From contig CM067534.1 of the NCBI GenBank assembly GCA_034509925.1, forward strand, positions 3,619,501 through 3,683,500: 64,000 bases of DNA. The letters run 5' to 3'. Below, piece after piece: positions 1 to 13,973 of this stretch; within the stretch, counting starts at the first letter, position 1, and each line of letters opens with the position of its first letter. This DNA comes from Hirudinaria manillensis (lineage: Eukaryota; Annelida; Clitellata; Hirudinida; Hirudinidae). The translations under genes were made by a program, and so were the position numbers. Below the pieces are notes generated by a model. That model was given only the letters and a program-made list of their open reading frames with translations, was not told where the DNA came from and did no database searches.

Positions 1-979
1 CAAAATTTTGAAAAAGAAATTGCATTTGCAATTTTGTTTAAATTCATTCTATTTTAAAATCAGTTTTAGTTTTAGTGAATTGCATCAATACGTCATTGAT
101 TAAATGGATTAATAAATGATGCAATGGAGTTTCTCAAAAATACTTGGAATTATTTGGGGCCACGGTTCGGACAGAAATCAGATAAGGTTGCCTTTCGGTG
201 GATTTATCTTCAAAGCTGTCATTTGCACGGTATTTGTCGGTAATTGTAGGAGGCAGATTTGTAGAATCCTTCAAATTGCAAATATTTGTTCAATGGCACT
301 GTGTGACGACGTTTACATAGGGTATATGTAATCGGTTTGTCGACCAAAATTAAATTTTGTATATTTTCTGAACACACTAATTATTTATTTATTTAATTAA
401 TTATTTATGTATGTACACATGCACTTGGATTAAAATATTTAAATGCTCTTTACGATTAGGGTTATGTGAATAAATTAAGGTGATGTCACACTAATTTTAT
501 TAATTAGCAATTTCAAATATAAATACCCGTGTTTGTCGAAAGCGTCAAAGTAAACATAATTTGTGAATTCAAATGAGTTATCAAAAAACTGAATTTACCT
601 ATACAAACAAATTATTCAAATAACGATAAATTAAAAGCTTGTTAGCAAGCAAATATTTATCATTCATACACGTCAGATCTGTTTTGGAAATCGGCTTGGT
701 AAGCAGGCCTGGTTTCGGGTTCTTGATTCTGAAACAACCGCAAACATCTCTCGTTCAGAATTCTTAAATGTTTTATCTTACACCTGAACAACTTTATCAT
801 TATGCTATTGTCCAGCGTGAAGCGCTTAACTAACGTGACTTTCTGCAACAGGGCTAAGAGTCTGTCGTCCCATTTTAAAACTATAAATAAAACTTCTGGA
901 GGTAAATATATAGATTTTAATAAGTAATCAAATAATTTATTAATTACCCATTAACTCCAATCCAGTGAAACCCACAGAA
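1..979. other. Upstream region, no gene recognised
   Basis: AT-rich sequence before the first ClpX coding exon. The short open frames here show no recognisable protein features. It presumably holds the ClpX promoter and 5' UTR, but I see no clear TATA box or CpG-rich core. An in-frame stop at 941 precedes the proposed ClpX ATG. Confidence 0.4.
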
Positions 980-3900
980 ATGATTCCATTAACAAGACAC
1001 AATTGCACAAAGATAGATTCTTCGAGTCTCACTTCCAATTCCCGTCATATCTTTACGATGTGCCCAAGGTTGGAAGATGGGTAAAAGCCTAAAGATGGAC
1101 TCAAAAGTTTCTTGTAATTTTTAGATTGACCAGTGGTATCAAGAAGAATTGGAATTTAGATTGCGTTCTACTTAAACCATCCACTGCTGCTATAAACAAT
1201 GAAAAATATCTTTCCAAGAAACATGGATCCTCTTCAAGAAAAGGAGGCAATGAAAGTGGCGACTACAAGCGTTATTGTCCAAAGTGCGGTTCAGGAAAAC
1301 TGAGGATGAACTTGGATATAGGTGACTGCCCTAAATACATTTTTCATGTCTCAAACGTAAGTTTGAAACTGAAACTCTTTAAAGGCAAATAGGATTAAAA
1401 ATAATCAATTAAAAATGTGCAACCGTAGTTTATACCTACGTCTTTGATCTATTACGTTCTTAATATGTTTATATGGTTTGCTCAGATGGTTAATTCGGTA
1501 GGCAATAATTGTCGTGTTCGAAACCCACCTTGCAACACCACAAACGCCCTTGGGAAGGAAAGCTAGGCAAGTGTTTATCGAAAGCACATCAGATGATATG
1601 CAAATGTTGAACCGTGTTTACATTTACTTTCATTTATCTTTAGCGTCTGACATTCAACCGCCATTTAAGTCAGTGAAATTAATTTTTTAGGATCAGATTT
1701 CGTAACATGCGATGATTGCCAGTATGTTTTCAATTTGAATCAAGAACATATCACAAAAGAATTCTCTTCGCCACACAAAGTTTTGCCATCTCCATCGCAG
1801 GTCATGAACTAAAAATGAACGTTGAATACCAAAGTCTAAAAAAAAAAAGAAAATTTAATGCAGAAATATAAGTTATTTATACGATTTAAGCGAAAAAATG
1901 ACTAAAAAACGTTTAAGATATCCGCGTTTCTGAACGAGTTCGTTGTTGGACAAGATTATCCCAAGAAAGTATTGTCTGTCGCTCTGTACAATCACTACAA
2001 AAAGATTTTCCACAACGCCAGTACATTTAATCAGTGCAATACGAGGAAACATGCCAGGAAAAAGTCTTTCTTTCCTCTCAGTAGTCAAAGTCAAGACAAT
2101 CCTTGTGAGTCTTGACCTCGTTTTGATACAATTTTGTAAACATATAAGTCTTTGTATTTGAAATAAATTATTTGCTTTAGTTAATTATTATATTCGAAAT
2201 CGGCGAAAACGAAGCGAAATAAAAATGTTATTTTTTTTTAAATCTGTATCTTTATTCTACAGTACATTCGTAGTTCGTACGAAATTACATAAATCAGAGA
2301 AAGTCTTAAAGTTTTAAAGTCCAGAAATGCTTCCCAATGAATTATGAATAACGTTGAAATATTTTAACATCTTCTTACAATTGCCCAGCCTTGATTGATA
2401 CTGCTGACATTGATTGATATTGGTTTATATTGATTGATATTGATTAATATTGGTTTGATATCGGTTGATACTGTACTCGATTCGTTGACAGTGTTCCTAT
2501 CGAAACTCAAGTTAAATCTGAACATTTCAAATGGAAGTCTAATGAAAGTGGATAGCTTCGACTCACAAGACGAACAAAATTCTAATCAATTAAACGAAGA
2601 CGTTGCTATGAAAACCCGTCTCGATAAAAGCAACATCGTTTTGATCGGACCAACCGGGAGCGGCAAAACGTTCATGATGAGGACCCTGGCAAAGTACTTG
2701 GACGTGCCTTTTGCCATATCGGACTGCACCACCCTGACACAGGCCGGTTATGTGGGAGAAGATGTCGAATCGGTTGTGCAGAGACTTCTTCAGGCTGCAG
2801 ACTATGACGTTGAGAAAGCTCAAAAAGGTTTCCGACAAATTTTTAATTATTATTATTATTATTATTTTAAAGTGTAACAATATGAGCAATATTCCATTGC
2901 GTTTAAAAGGTATTTGTGATATTCTAAATATATTGTAATTGTGCTCAGCAGAGATTCGATTTTGAATTTTGATTTTTGAGAAAAAAGTCGGGTAATTTCA
3001 AATCGAAAATTAAGGGTCTGCGTCTGTTCCATTTCGGAATACTTAAATCTTACTCGACTTTCCCCGATAGATCAAATAGATATCTTCTCCTACTCGAAAC
3101 AACTCCGATCGAAACTATCCAAAATGTCGAATACTGACACTCATTATACCCAAAGTAAAGTAATGAAATTTATTGGTATAATATTCAGGCATAATATTCC
3201 TGGACGAGATTGACAAAATCTGCAGCATGAAAGTCATGAGTAACATGAGAGATGTTGGTGGAGAGGGAGTTCAACAGGTCAGACGCCATTTTCTCAACTC
3301 TTTTTAATAAAACTGTAATAAATTCTTGCTAATAAATTAATGGAAATTAATTTTTATTGTTATTCTGAGCTTGTCTCTAAGCATTCCGATATCGACTTTT
3401 ATTTGTGACAGTCTAATCACGATTTAATAAATAGCTTGTACCCAATAAGAAATAAATTTAATAACTAGATCGTTGATATTAACCTAATTACTAACCCGGC
3501 CTAATTAAGTAATTAATCCGACCTAATTGTTTGTTAAGGGCTTGTTAAAGTTACTGGAAGGAACAACAGTCTGCGTACCCGAGTCAAAATCATCGAAGTC
3601 TAGGGAGACAATCACCATCGATACCACAAACATCCTCTTCATAGGCTCTGGAGCTTTTGACGGACTCTCTGACATCATCAGACACAGGAAACTTCTCAAG
3701 GTAAAATTTCACGGTGACGACGCCTATCGACGATTTAAGTAAATAAGTTCCACAAGTTTCATAACTAATTATATTTTATTGTTATTAGTTAAGTAGTTAA
3801 ATTTTTTATGAACATCTTTCTCATCCACAACGCCAGCAACTCGGATTCGATGCACAAGCGAAGAACGTCGACGGATCGGAAAACGACGATTGGTTTCTTA

Positions 3901-4847
3901 CTCAACTCGAGTCGAAAGACCTGATCAAGTTTGGAATGATTCCGGAATTCGTCGGAAGGTTTCCAGTCATTGTTCCTTTCCATCACCTGGACGTGAGTAT
4001 GCTCAAGAAGATTCTCACCGAGCCAAAGGACGCTCTTCTTCTTCAATATAGGACCTTGTTTGAAATGGATGATGTGAGTAGGATATACATGATCCTCTTC
4101 TATCAATCAATACCAATGAAGTGATATTATTTCTTTTTACCAAGGCGTAAGCACTGATTACTGAATTATTTCCGTTATACATTAATGTTCCTTTTAAAAA
4201 TAATTAGTTGATAATTTTTTAATGAATTATTCTCTTTATTTCGACTCCAGGTGAAACTCCAATTCACCCCAGAGGCACTCGAAGCCATAGCAACCAGGGC
4301 AGTGGAAAAACAGATCGGAGCGAGGGGACTGAGATCAGTGCTGGTAATTCAAGTAAATTTACAAGAGAAGGAATTGATAGGCTTAATTGTAGTCTGCTAT
4401 TGTATTATGCAACTGTGGCATAATTCCACAAAAGTATATGGACTGTTGTTTGCTGAAAAGCAATTACAGAAATGAGCAGTTAGCTACAGTCACCTGGGGA
4501 AGCAAAAGCTAATTAAAGACAAGCGATTTAAGAGTTTCCAGTAGATTTTCAGAGTTTAGGATTTAGGATAGGATTACGATAGGGTCTGAGTACGTAGTAC
4601 GTGGTATCTGGGAAGGTTAGGAATAAAGATCCACGAGTTGGCTTTTGCCTGTCACTTCTCCAACATTTGTAACTGTTTGCCTCATCTTCATTCACAGGAA
4701 AAGATCTTGCTGTCCCCAATGTACACGTGTCCGAACTCAAACATCGCTGAAATCATCGTAACTGAAGATGTCATTTTGAAGGACGAAGAACCAAAATATA
4801 TCTTTAAAAATGACGCCTCCACTCTCGCTCCGAGTGGGAAGGCTTGA
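980..4847 (+). CDS. CLPX: Mitochondrial ClpX, AAA+ unfoldase of the ClpXP protease
   Basis: ATP-driven unfoldase that feeds substrates to ClpP in the mitochondrial matrix. Exons whose phases agree throughout: 980-1080, 1125-1321, 1691-1800, 1918-2104, 2492-2827, 3189-3277, 3539-3700, 3837-4073, 4251-4343, 4698-4847, giving 553 aa (human about 630). Visible in order: a C4 zinc-binding domain (CPKCG then CDDC, split by an intron), the [17 protein letters not shown] helix, Walker A GPTGSGKT, pore loop GYVGED, Walker B IIFLDEID, sensor-1 [12 protein letters not shown], an RHRK pore loop, a ClpP-binding LGF tripeptide and sensor-2 GARGLRS. The linker between the zinc domain and Walker A is poorly conserved. 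The ATG at 980 follows an in-frame stop, and its leader is rich in Ser, Thr and Arg, as expected of a mitochondrial presequence. That first exon is the least certain part. An AATAAA lies 107 bases after the stop. Confidence 0.93.
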
Positions 4848-4953
4848 ATTCTTTACAGATTATTTGCCATTTATTTGTTATTTTTTAATTTATTATTTAT
4901 TATTGTGCACTCGAACAACTGTCCACAAGTTCACACAACAGTTTCCAGTACTG

Positions 4954-4959
4954 AATAAA
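4954..4959 (+). promoter_or_regulatory. Poly(A) signal of ClpX
   Basis: AATAAA about 107 bases past the ClpX stop codon. Confidence 0.6.
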
Positions 4960-7900
4960 AGATTAATTGACTGATATTTGACATTCCTTTCTTGTTCGTT
5001 CTGAATCCCGATCTGAAGACGCACTAAGAGTAAGATGATAAATGCATTGATAACAAATGATGCTTTGTTACAAGCAACGTCTTTTTTTAAGAGGCTTTTT
5101 ACAGACTTGTTTTACTTATAAATCAGATTGCTAATAAACAAAGGGTTAAACTAATTTCAGATCAAGCCAAAATTTAGTATCTTCAAATATTAAACCATTT
5201 TAGGCGAATTATGCCATGTATAAAAGCCAGTGACTTGGCCAGAATTTTAAAATTGGTTGCAGTTGGAATAAGGGAACTATTGTCTGAGGTAGAGACTTTA
5301 CACTCGTGGCTACATCAGTGTGTGAGAACATTAAGACATCAGTCACTCTGCATTGGGAAAGAAGGATGCCTGAGTTCTCAGAAATGAATGAAGCATATTA
5401 GCGGCTGGTGTGAGGATCCCAAAGACTTTCGGGTTTTAAATCAAAAGTCCCGCATAAAAAAAACAAGCAGATCATCTCAAGAGATTGGAATTCGTGAAAT
5501 TTGTCAGAAGAATAATCATCGCCGCCGGTCCACCCCGCGATGTGACGAAGTTACAGGCTAGATATAAATAGTAAAGTATGCGACATAATCATAAACCAAC
5601 CATCAAAACTGGATCTCTTTCAGAGTTCCACTTTCGGGAAAGGCTCAAATTCAGGCGACAAAAAAATCATCGAGCAATTATCGACACTTGAGAAGCCGGA
5701 GACTTTATCCTCCGACAAAATATGATCTGTCGCTGGGTACCCATCTCTGAGTACGAATCGTCATTCTTGTCGCTCCAATAGACCACACATTCATTGATAA
5801 TCACGATGATAATCATCATCATAATCACCGTATCACCGCAGAAATGAACTAAGAACTCTTCAATTGCTAATCATCTTGTAGACATTTGGCCCATTACACT
5901 TCCCGTTAAGAAACAAATTATTCAGAAAGGTTAGTGCTCTCTCAAACTTTCAATCGAACATCTAACGAACTGCTATCATAACTTCTACCGACGTAATGTA
6001 GCAATGTAGTAACTAAGCATGTCGCGGTTATAAGATATACACTTTATACGTACATGTATTTGAGACGTATTTAATCAGCGTTATAAATTCAACTAGCAAT
6101 GGACCAATCAAATTCGACCAATCAATCAAATCCGATCAATCAATCAATGTCCGGCCATCTGGCAGCCACGTGATTCTTCTTTTTTCCAGGATTCAAAAGA
6201 ATGCATGAATCTGTTTTTTTTTTCTTTTCCACTTTTCTAAATGCAGCCCGGAATGTTGATGCGATGCAAAACAGCAAATTGTCAACAAATCGTGAAAAAC
6301 AATATGCTTTAGAAGGAGAATCTAAAAGTAAATTCCTGTCATTTCACTTACAAGTAAAGTAAGACAAAAGCATTCCACAGACCACATCGTTAATGATGTT
6401 AACCACGCATTAAGCTAACCAGCACCTAAAGGTTATTAGCAAAGGTCATAAGGAAGGTCATAAAGAAGCTTTAAAAAAAAGATCGGTTGCATGTGCTAAG
6501 TGTTTTATAAATGTTAAATAAATAATTAACAGAATAAAACAACGTTCAGTTGAACGTCATTACACAGAACTAGACATTCATCATTACCTCTCCACGTCGT
6601 GGAATTGCTATTTTCTGATGAACAGAAACGTTGATGTGTTATGAAGATCCTGAAATAAATTCTTTAAATTGCTCAACTAATGAGGAAACATTTGAATTAC
6701 AAATGAACAACTGCGTATATGACCAAAATTATCATGTTGACCTAAATTTCATTTCCTTATTAACGTAATTGTAATTCCTATTTTTATTCTTCCTCTCGCT
6801 CATTCAATCGATCTCCCTTTCCTCTGAATAATAAAAACGGATTTCTGGATGCCCGAGGAGCATTCAAAACAACTCGTGCGCAGTAGTTGTTTAAAAGTGA
6901 ATTTATTCGATGGGAGAAATGTCAACATCCGATCGTCTGTCGGAGGCACGTTCAACGCGGATTTAAAGAATTTACAAAAGTTACGCAAAATTGGTTTGTA
7001 AAATTGGTTTAAAATTCTTCCGGAAGTTTTGATGCGATGCAAAGCCTTTGTTTGAAAGTTTCGTGAAGATTTCAGCAAGTTTTGTGAGAGTCGTTCGTGT
7101 TTTCGTCTGTTGCAAAAAAAAGATTTTGCAAGTAGGTGTTTGTCGCGATCGTTAGGAAGGAATTTTTGCTCATTTGTAAAGATTTTTTGTAGTTTTTCTC
7201 TTCCTTTAATAGTCAACTTTTTAATTAATTAATTAATTAATTGGTCTAATTAGCTGACTTTTTATTTAGTCACAAATCATGGCTCTTTAATTTCAAAGTT
7301 TATTGTGTCAAGAACGCTTTAAATATAATTTTACTTTTAAATTAAAACTCTTACGCCTTTAAAATTCCTACACTTTTTTTTTTGGTAGATTAATTTCAGG
7401 TTTCAAATCTCTCTCTCGTGGATCTGATTACGGGGTTCACTTTGAACATCCGTTTGCTTAAAGACTCAACCGTTGTGCGCGATCTAATGTTTACAGATCA
7501 TCATAATTCACCACACCATCTTGCCACGATGCCAAGGAAATAAATAAATTAAATAAATAAATAAAATAAATAAATAAATTGATTACTTGATGACAGTAAC
7601 TAGTACCAAATTACGTGGAGATTTTTAACTGAACAACGCAAGTTGACGAACGAACAAGAAATCCCTTCACGTGTTAGCTGAGCATTACTACAGCTGACTG
7701 GAAGGCTGGATTTCGAGTCGAGATGGCTCTTGAACACAAAAAATCATTCTTTCTGTTTATGGGAACATAAAAACGCCTGTCTTCCCAAATTTTCAGACCG
7801 AATTTTATGGAAGCAAATGTGCCTCCACATGTCCTGAATGTTTATATTTTTCAAAAGGATGATTGGCCACGTCATTTATGACGCCGACAGGTGAAGCTGT

Positions 7901-8387
7901 CAACAACAAGAACAAAAAAATAATAATGAAGGAAGAGAAATAATGATAATAACCGTCGAAAGTTTCAGAGTCATTTTCGCTCGTTTTGTGGAACTTTTTT
8001 TAAGCTGGAGAATTTATGGCCAACCAAGCAGAGGGTTGGAATATTTTAGATTGAGATTTTCTGCTTCGCTATAACTAGCTGTGACGTAGAGGCAAATGTT
8101 TTTTTGTTTTTTTTAGGGGGATGTGTGCTTCTGAGATGATTTCAAGATGCACACTCGAACTGCGAATTAAACGTTTTCGATATCTTTCGTTGTTGTTGTT
8201 GATGTTGTTGTTGCTATTTTGTGTCGTTTAGGATTTTTTTAAAAATTGGATTATTTCATCACTTCATCGTCTCCATTTGTATTGAATGCGTTCGCCCTCT
8301 TTTTTGTAAATACTTTGGCCAACACGTTATTTTTTATTTTTTTTGTTTTATTAATTTCTCATTAATTCCAGGATTTAAACGAGGATT
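4960..8387. other. Intergenic region, no gene recognised
   Basis: About 3.4 kb between ClpX and the Shroom-like gene. It contains A/T-rich DNA, a short AAAT microsatellite near 7538-7580 and some less AT-rich sequence at 5400-5760. Open frames there carry stops and no motif I can name. A putative 3' splice site at 8370-8371 precedes the ATG at 8388, so part of this region may be 5' UTR intron of the next gene. Confidence 0.4.
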
Positions 8388-11300
8388 ATGATTTCAAGCG
8401 ACTCACCCGCCCTCAAATCTCCACACGTTCAAGAAATTGAATCGAAAATATCTCTTCAATCGAATTCAGAGTCGAGCGAATCCAGTCAAATCAGATTAAA
8501 AGCCTCGACAATCAATCACCAACCATCGAACAAAAAGCCACCAACCGGAATCCATCCAAACTATCAAAACACCTTCCAATCTTCTGGTTTTTGGATGCCA
8601 AGTCTCTCGAGGGCGAAAAATGAGAGCAAAGTCAAGAATGTTAAACGTCTTTTACAGTCACCTACGAGAAATGTAGATTCTGTTATTGAAATTGTTCCAG
8701 CAACTTCTAGGCCAATCAGATCCGAGTGGCCGCCAAAGGAAGCGAACGACATCGGATGGTCCGATGACGTCAACTGTCGCTGTAGAGTCAACAACGCAAG
8801 CTGTTACCATGACGACTCGAAGCAGCAAAAGACGATCGTTTCCGAAAGAATATCCATGAGGATCCAAAAGTTAATTTCCGAAGTCAACTCGCGAGATGCA
8901 AACGCAACCTACAAATCGCAGCACCCCGTGAAACGAGGTGAAACAAAAACAATGACAAACGAGCCAAGTACAAATCACGAAGCAAACGAGCTCCAAATCT
9001 CCTCCAATTTCCAACAATCCGATTCCTCTCGACATGGAAAACATCTGCAGTTGCACAAATCTGCCGACGTGACTTCAAAGTTCGTTTCACCTTTTAACAA
9101 CCTCAACTATTGCCGTAAAACTAATCTCAACCAGACGATAGTCTACAACTCAGAACGAACTCCAAACGAACATCAGCAGCAACGGGCCTCAAAAGTTCCG
9201 GAAAGTGATGAAGAGTCAAAGACAAATGGTTTCAAGAGAATCAATGACTTCAGTCCGACGAGACAACGTGATGGCGAGTCAGACGATGTGTCTGAAAAGC
9301 TGAAAACCCGCGAAGAGAAACGAAACAACAACGTGGCCGAATTCATTAAAACAAACGAAATGCCATTTCCATCTTCAATTGAACTTCCTCAAATCATAAC
9401 TAGAACCGGAAGTCTCACTGAAACAACGAAAGGAAATGACTTAGAAGCAGAATTCGAAGGTGGTCGGAGCAGAATGAGGGGTCTATCGCTGTCGGCCTCG
9501 TGTCTTCCCTTCAAACCCTTCCAACTCCAAAAACCAAATCTCCCTTGGAACAGGGTTTCGTCAGTTTCTACTTGCACGAGCAACTCGGACGATGGACAAC
9601 GACAGAATAACTTCAAAAACTACGTTCACGTAAACATCAGACCCAAATCCATTATAGTGAACCACGCCAAGAAGCGAATCGAATCTTTTCTCAGCCAAGA
9701 TGAGGTCAGACATTCTTTGCCCTCGCTCTGGAAAACTGGAGTCTTTCCGTCGCCAAAGAAGGAGGAAAATTCGTGCGAAGATTTTTCAACTTCTGCTGAA
9801 AGTTTGCAATCAGTTTCGACGAAATGTTCGATTCCGTCGATTCAAATATCGACCTACGATTCATCCGAGGACGTCCAGGGGTCTGTGGCGTCGCCCTGTC
9901 AGGGTTCACCTTCGCCTTTGGGCGATTCGAGTTCTAGTGAATGCATCAGGACACCCACTCCTGTGAGTGCACTAATTCACTTCTTTTTTCTTTTTATTTT
10001 AAATATTTTCGAAAATAAAATTTTTAATTTGAATGTTTATTTCACTTAATTCACGCTCTCTAATTATCTCGAATATCGAAGAATTTCGAAAAATTTTAAA
10101 ACAAATTTTAAGAAAAAAAAAATGCAGCCTCATTCTTTCAATTCCATCCATCCATCCTTCCATCCACTTCTTTTCACTTCATTCGAATGATGTTTAATGT
10201 GGAAAGATTAGGAATAAATAATGACATGCAAAGTTCATGAATATTGATGAACGGTTAAATAACTATTCGATCCTGATGATCATCTTGATTCTTAAAAAAT
10301 TCATCATCATAATCGTTTGTTTACATTTAAAATTATATACAATTATTGGAATAATTAATTAATTATTAATTAATAATTAATTATTGTAATAATTTGTTCC
10401 GAAAATCTTCTCAACCAACAAAACTTCCTTAAAATTCAACATCATCAAACCACTTTCTCAGAGATGTTGCATGTTTATTTTCTGAAGATTTTTCCGTCAA
10501 TGCTTAAAGGTTGCAAGCATAGAACTCAGATTATAATCATCTTAAAAACGTATGTAATTATCTTATAATTACCTTACAAACATCACAATCAAAATCATCA
10601 TAACAAACACATCAGCAGAACGTAACAACAATTTTTGTATTTTAAAAGAATTTTAACTTAAACTTTTGTTTATAGTAACCTTGACTTGTAATAGTAATGA
10701 GGATATAATAGGATGTAGATGTAATGGCTTGTTCATTAAAAAGTTGTGCCTTAATAATTTTTTGTTATCAATGATCATCATCACCACCATCATTATCATC
10801 ATCATCACCTGGAGATGTTCGGAATATTTCATAATTTACAAGACAAAATTCAAATGCAAAACTTTATTATTTTAACATTTATAGTCGATTTATGTGAAAA
10901 TTCAAGAATAACCGATTATTTGGCAGAGTTACATTAGATTTATTTGTATCGACTTAACCCTCAAAATCAATTTGGCTCCAGGAGATGATGATGACAATGA
11001 TGACTATGACGACGATGACGATGATGATTATGATGATGATGATGGTGATTTTTCTCAAGAGCAGACATTTAGCTGTTTATTACAACTTTAATAATTATTT
11101 TATCGATATATTTAGTGATTAATTTTTTTATTTTGCCACCATTTTATTTTATTTTTTTTTTATTTTAAAAACATTTTATTTCAAGTTTCCCATTGGGTCG
11201 AAACTCTTCAGTTATTAGTTTTTCTGAATCATTTCCAAGAAACCTCACAGGGTGGAAGTTTCGGATGTTTTTGTTGATGGGACGTGCATTTAAGAGATTC

Positions 11301-11690
11301 GCAGGGAGAACACGATATTCCTTCATGCATCCTTCACGAGGCAGTTTCACATTTTAACATTCATTTCAAGTAACTATTTATTACATCCATCCATCCATCC
11401 ATCCATCCATCCATCCATCCATCCATCCATCCATCCATCCATCCATCCATCCATCCATCCATCCATCCATCCATCCATCCATCCATCCATCCATCCATCC
11501 ATCCATCCATCCATCCATCCATCCATCCATCCATCCATCCATCCATCCATCCATCCATCCATCCATCCATCCATCCATCCATCCATCCATCCATCCATCC
11601 ATCCATCCATCCATCCATCCATCCATCCATCCATCCATCCATCCATCCATCCATCCATCCATCCATCCATCCATCCATCCATCCATCCAT

Positions 11691-11726
<36 letters not shown>

Positions 11727-13973
11727 CGGGCCGTCCGCTCATCCATCACAAACATTCCATGCAGCCATTTTGGAAAATTTTTTTTGAAGCCATCGGGTGA
11801 ACAATTTGAAGTGAAATTCTTCACTCGATGGAATTATTTAGAATTTAAATATCAATTCTCTTCATATTTTTTAAAATCCCTTGCGATCAAAATATGTTAA
11901 ACGACTGGCTGTTATTTATAGCATGGTGGAGAGCGTTTCTTAAAACATAACAAATCTCTTAAAGATTTATTCCGAAAAAAATAGCAAAAAAATTCCAACA
12001 ACATCTCCGTCTGACATTCCAGATCAACAAGGAAGATGAAGGAATACCACCGCCGCCATCGTCGTCGTCGTCATCACCTCCTCCACCGGTACCGCCTCGC
12101 AACAGATCATTGTACCACAATCTTGGCTGCGGTAGGGCTAGGAGCCCTGAAGTTCAGATCGCCGGTGGAAAAACTTCACCGAGTTGTGCAGACGGAGTGA
12201 ACAGTCAACGACAAGACACCGACATCCACGATCCTTCTTCTTCTCCCGTTGGCAGTGGACCGACCGACCGCCTCTCGCCTCACATGTTCTACGACTTCAG
12301 ATCCAGAGAATCGCAAGACTACGTGATGGCTACGATGAAGCAACACAGATTGAAGCCGCACGTCGACAATCAAGAACCGAGACGTTCACATCAACAATCT
12401 ACAATCGTAGTAACGCCTCGATCAAAGAACTCGGAAATTCCATCCGATAATCCGACGCAAGGTCAACCCGTTCACGAATGCGTCGAGGGCAACACGAAAG
12501 GCATTCAAGAGATTCCAATCAGTCCCGTCAAAGCATCGACTCCGCCCGACTCGGAAGCAAAACCGGCAAAGAAACTACCCGAGAATCTGCACCTCTCACC
12601 CCCATCGCTGGCGATCGAGTCGAGTCCGCTGCCGAGTCCCGACGAGAAGTTAAAGAACTTCGTCATACCCTGTCTTTGGTTCAACAGCACCCCTTACGAC
12701 AGACTTCTTATCAGCATTCTCGACCCCAGAAACACCATCTCAGATCTTGACAAACTGACTTCCTGGGACGGATACAAGAGGCTACTTCGGCCTATCGGTC
12801 CCGACGAATGGAATCCAAATCCGGGGTCGCCGACGACATCAACTTCCACCGACGCCTGCGCTGGAAACTCGTCAAAGCCGTCCTTGCCGCAAAGTCCAGT
12901 TTCTCCGTTCTTTCGTTCGAAGTTTTCAGCTTTCATACCCGAAGAAGAAAATACAGAAGGAGGTCAAGTCGATGAAGCGAGCAACAACACGATTCTGGTC
13001 TGTCATGTCTGTCTGTCTGTCAGAGTATAAGTCACTCGTTCGTGATGAACGGATAGTTCATGCGGCAGTTCGAGTAAATATGAACACGGAATAATTTTAT
13101 TTTGTTTGTTTTCTTTTCAGAATTCAGTACAAACCATCGTTAGTAATTATCAGGAGCTGGAATCACGGGTTAGACATTACGAAGTTACAACATTACAATA
13201 TTACGCCATTGCAATATTGCAATATTACAATATTATATTACAATACAATACGATACGATACAATGCAACACAATGCAACACAATACAACACAATACAATA
13301 CAGAATTCAGTATTACAACATCACAACATCAGGACTCAACAGATTTTCAATGCGTAATTAAAAGTTGTTTATCTCAGATCAAGAAATTATTAACGACCAC
13401 GACTGACGCAAAAACTCAGGAGAGATTTTCATTGCTACTGCAACAGATGGACACTTCCTTGCAATTGATTGCCAAACTAACAGACCAGATGACGAAATTG
13501 TCATCAGACATGACCTTGAAGGTGTCTTGCTTTGAATTCATTGGAATTAAATTTGAATTAATTCAAAAGAACTAATGTAAAACACGTCAAATTCTTTATT
13601 ATTATTATTATTTGTTAACAAGTATTATCAACTAATTAACTGACAATCTCCTCAAAATTCGAGGTTTTTTAAACCCCTTTCTTTGGCTAAACACGATGAT
13701 GTCAAATTCGCAGCTGTTCAAATGCTTTTTGTACAGGGCCATGCAAGGCAGAATCGTCTCATAGAGAAGCTGGCCGAAGCAAGGGACCTTAAGATGAACA
13801 TCGACAAGAAAGGTGAACAGTTGGCCTTGAAAATCAAGAAAAGTATTGACCAGAAGTCCTTCGAAATGCTGGAATTTTTGCTCAAAGCCCGCACCTACGT
13901 GACACTTCTCAATCGGTCAAACTTTATCACGGCCCGTCGCAAGGCATCTATTCCGAATATTGTTATCAGCTAA
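8388..13973 (+). CDS. Shroom-like actin/Rock-binding protein with C-terminal ASD2-like domain
   Basis: Predicted exons 8388-9962, 12023-12997, 13121-13168, 13378-13521 and 13737-13973 join in phase 0 to give 992 aa. The first 850 residues are Ser/Thr/Asn-rich and low in conservation, with a proline cluster (PPPPVPPR) early in exon 2. The last 140 residues form a coiled coil. Its final exon ([18 protein letters not shown], then a ..[16 protein letters not shown] stretch) aligns with the Shroom ASD2 core, where LLxxLxxAxxLKxNLDxR is followed by a hydrophobic helix. In known Shrooms ASD2 binds Rho-kinase and drives apical constriction. Within the proposed exon a stop lies just upstream of ATG 8388, so this is a possible true N-terminus; no PDZ domain is visible. 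The first intron holds a long ATCC microsatellite. Shroom membership is inferred from the C-terminus only. Confidence 0.66.
11384..11727. repeat. Long (ATCC)n microsatellite
   Basis: About 85 nearly perfect tetranucleotide copies, with a few interruptions (CGTCC, CGGGCC) at the right edge, lying in intron 1 of the Shroom-like gene. It is open in all three complementary frames as repeated Met-Asp-Gly-Trp, which is not a gene. Confidence 0.97.
13180..13315. repeat. Degenerate pentanucleotide repeat (ATTAC/AATAC type)
   Basis: A run of related 5-mers (AATATTAC, AATAC, GATAC, AATGC, AACAC) in the short intron between the third and fourth exons of the Shroom-like gene. The order of variants suggests slippage followed by point mutation. 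Confidence 0.75.

Noticed and set aside
2590..2889. Minus-strand frame across ClpX exon 5
   Set aside because: Shadow of the Walker A exon, which is clearly coding on the plus strand.
5400..5760. Possible transposase fragment
   Set aside because: Short hydrophilic frames with stops; no catalytic motif or terminal repeats that I can support.
11361..11824. Three overlapping minus-strand frames of repeated Met-Asp-Gly-Trp
   Set aside because: They are translations of the (ATCC)n microsatellite, whose 4-base period leaves several frames open.
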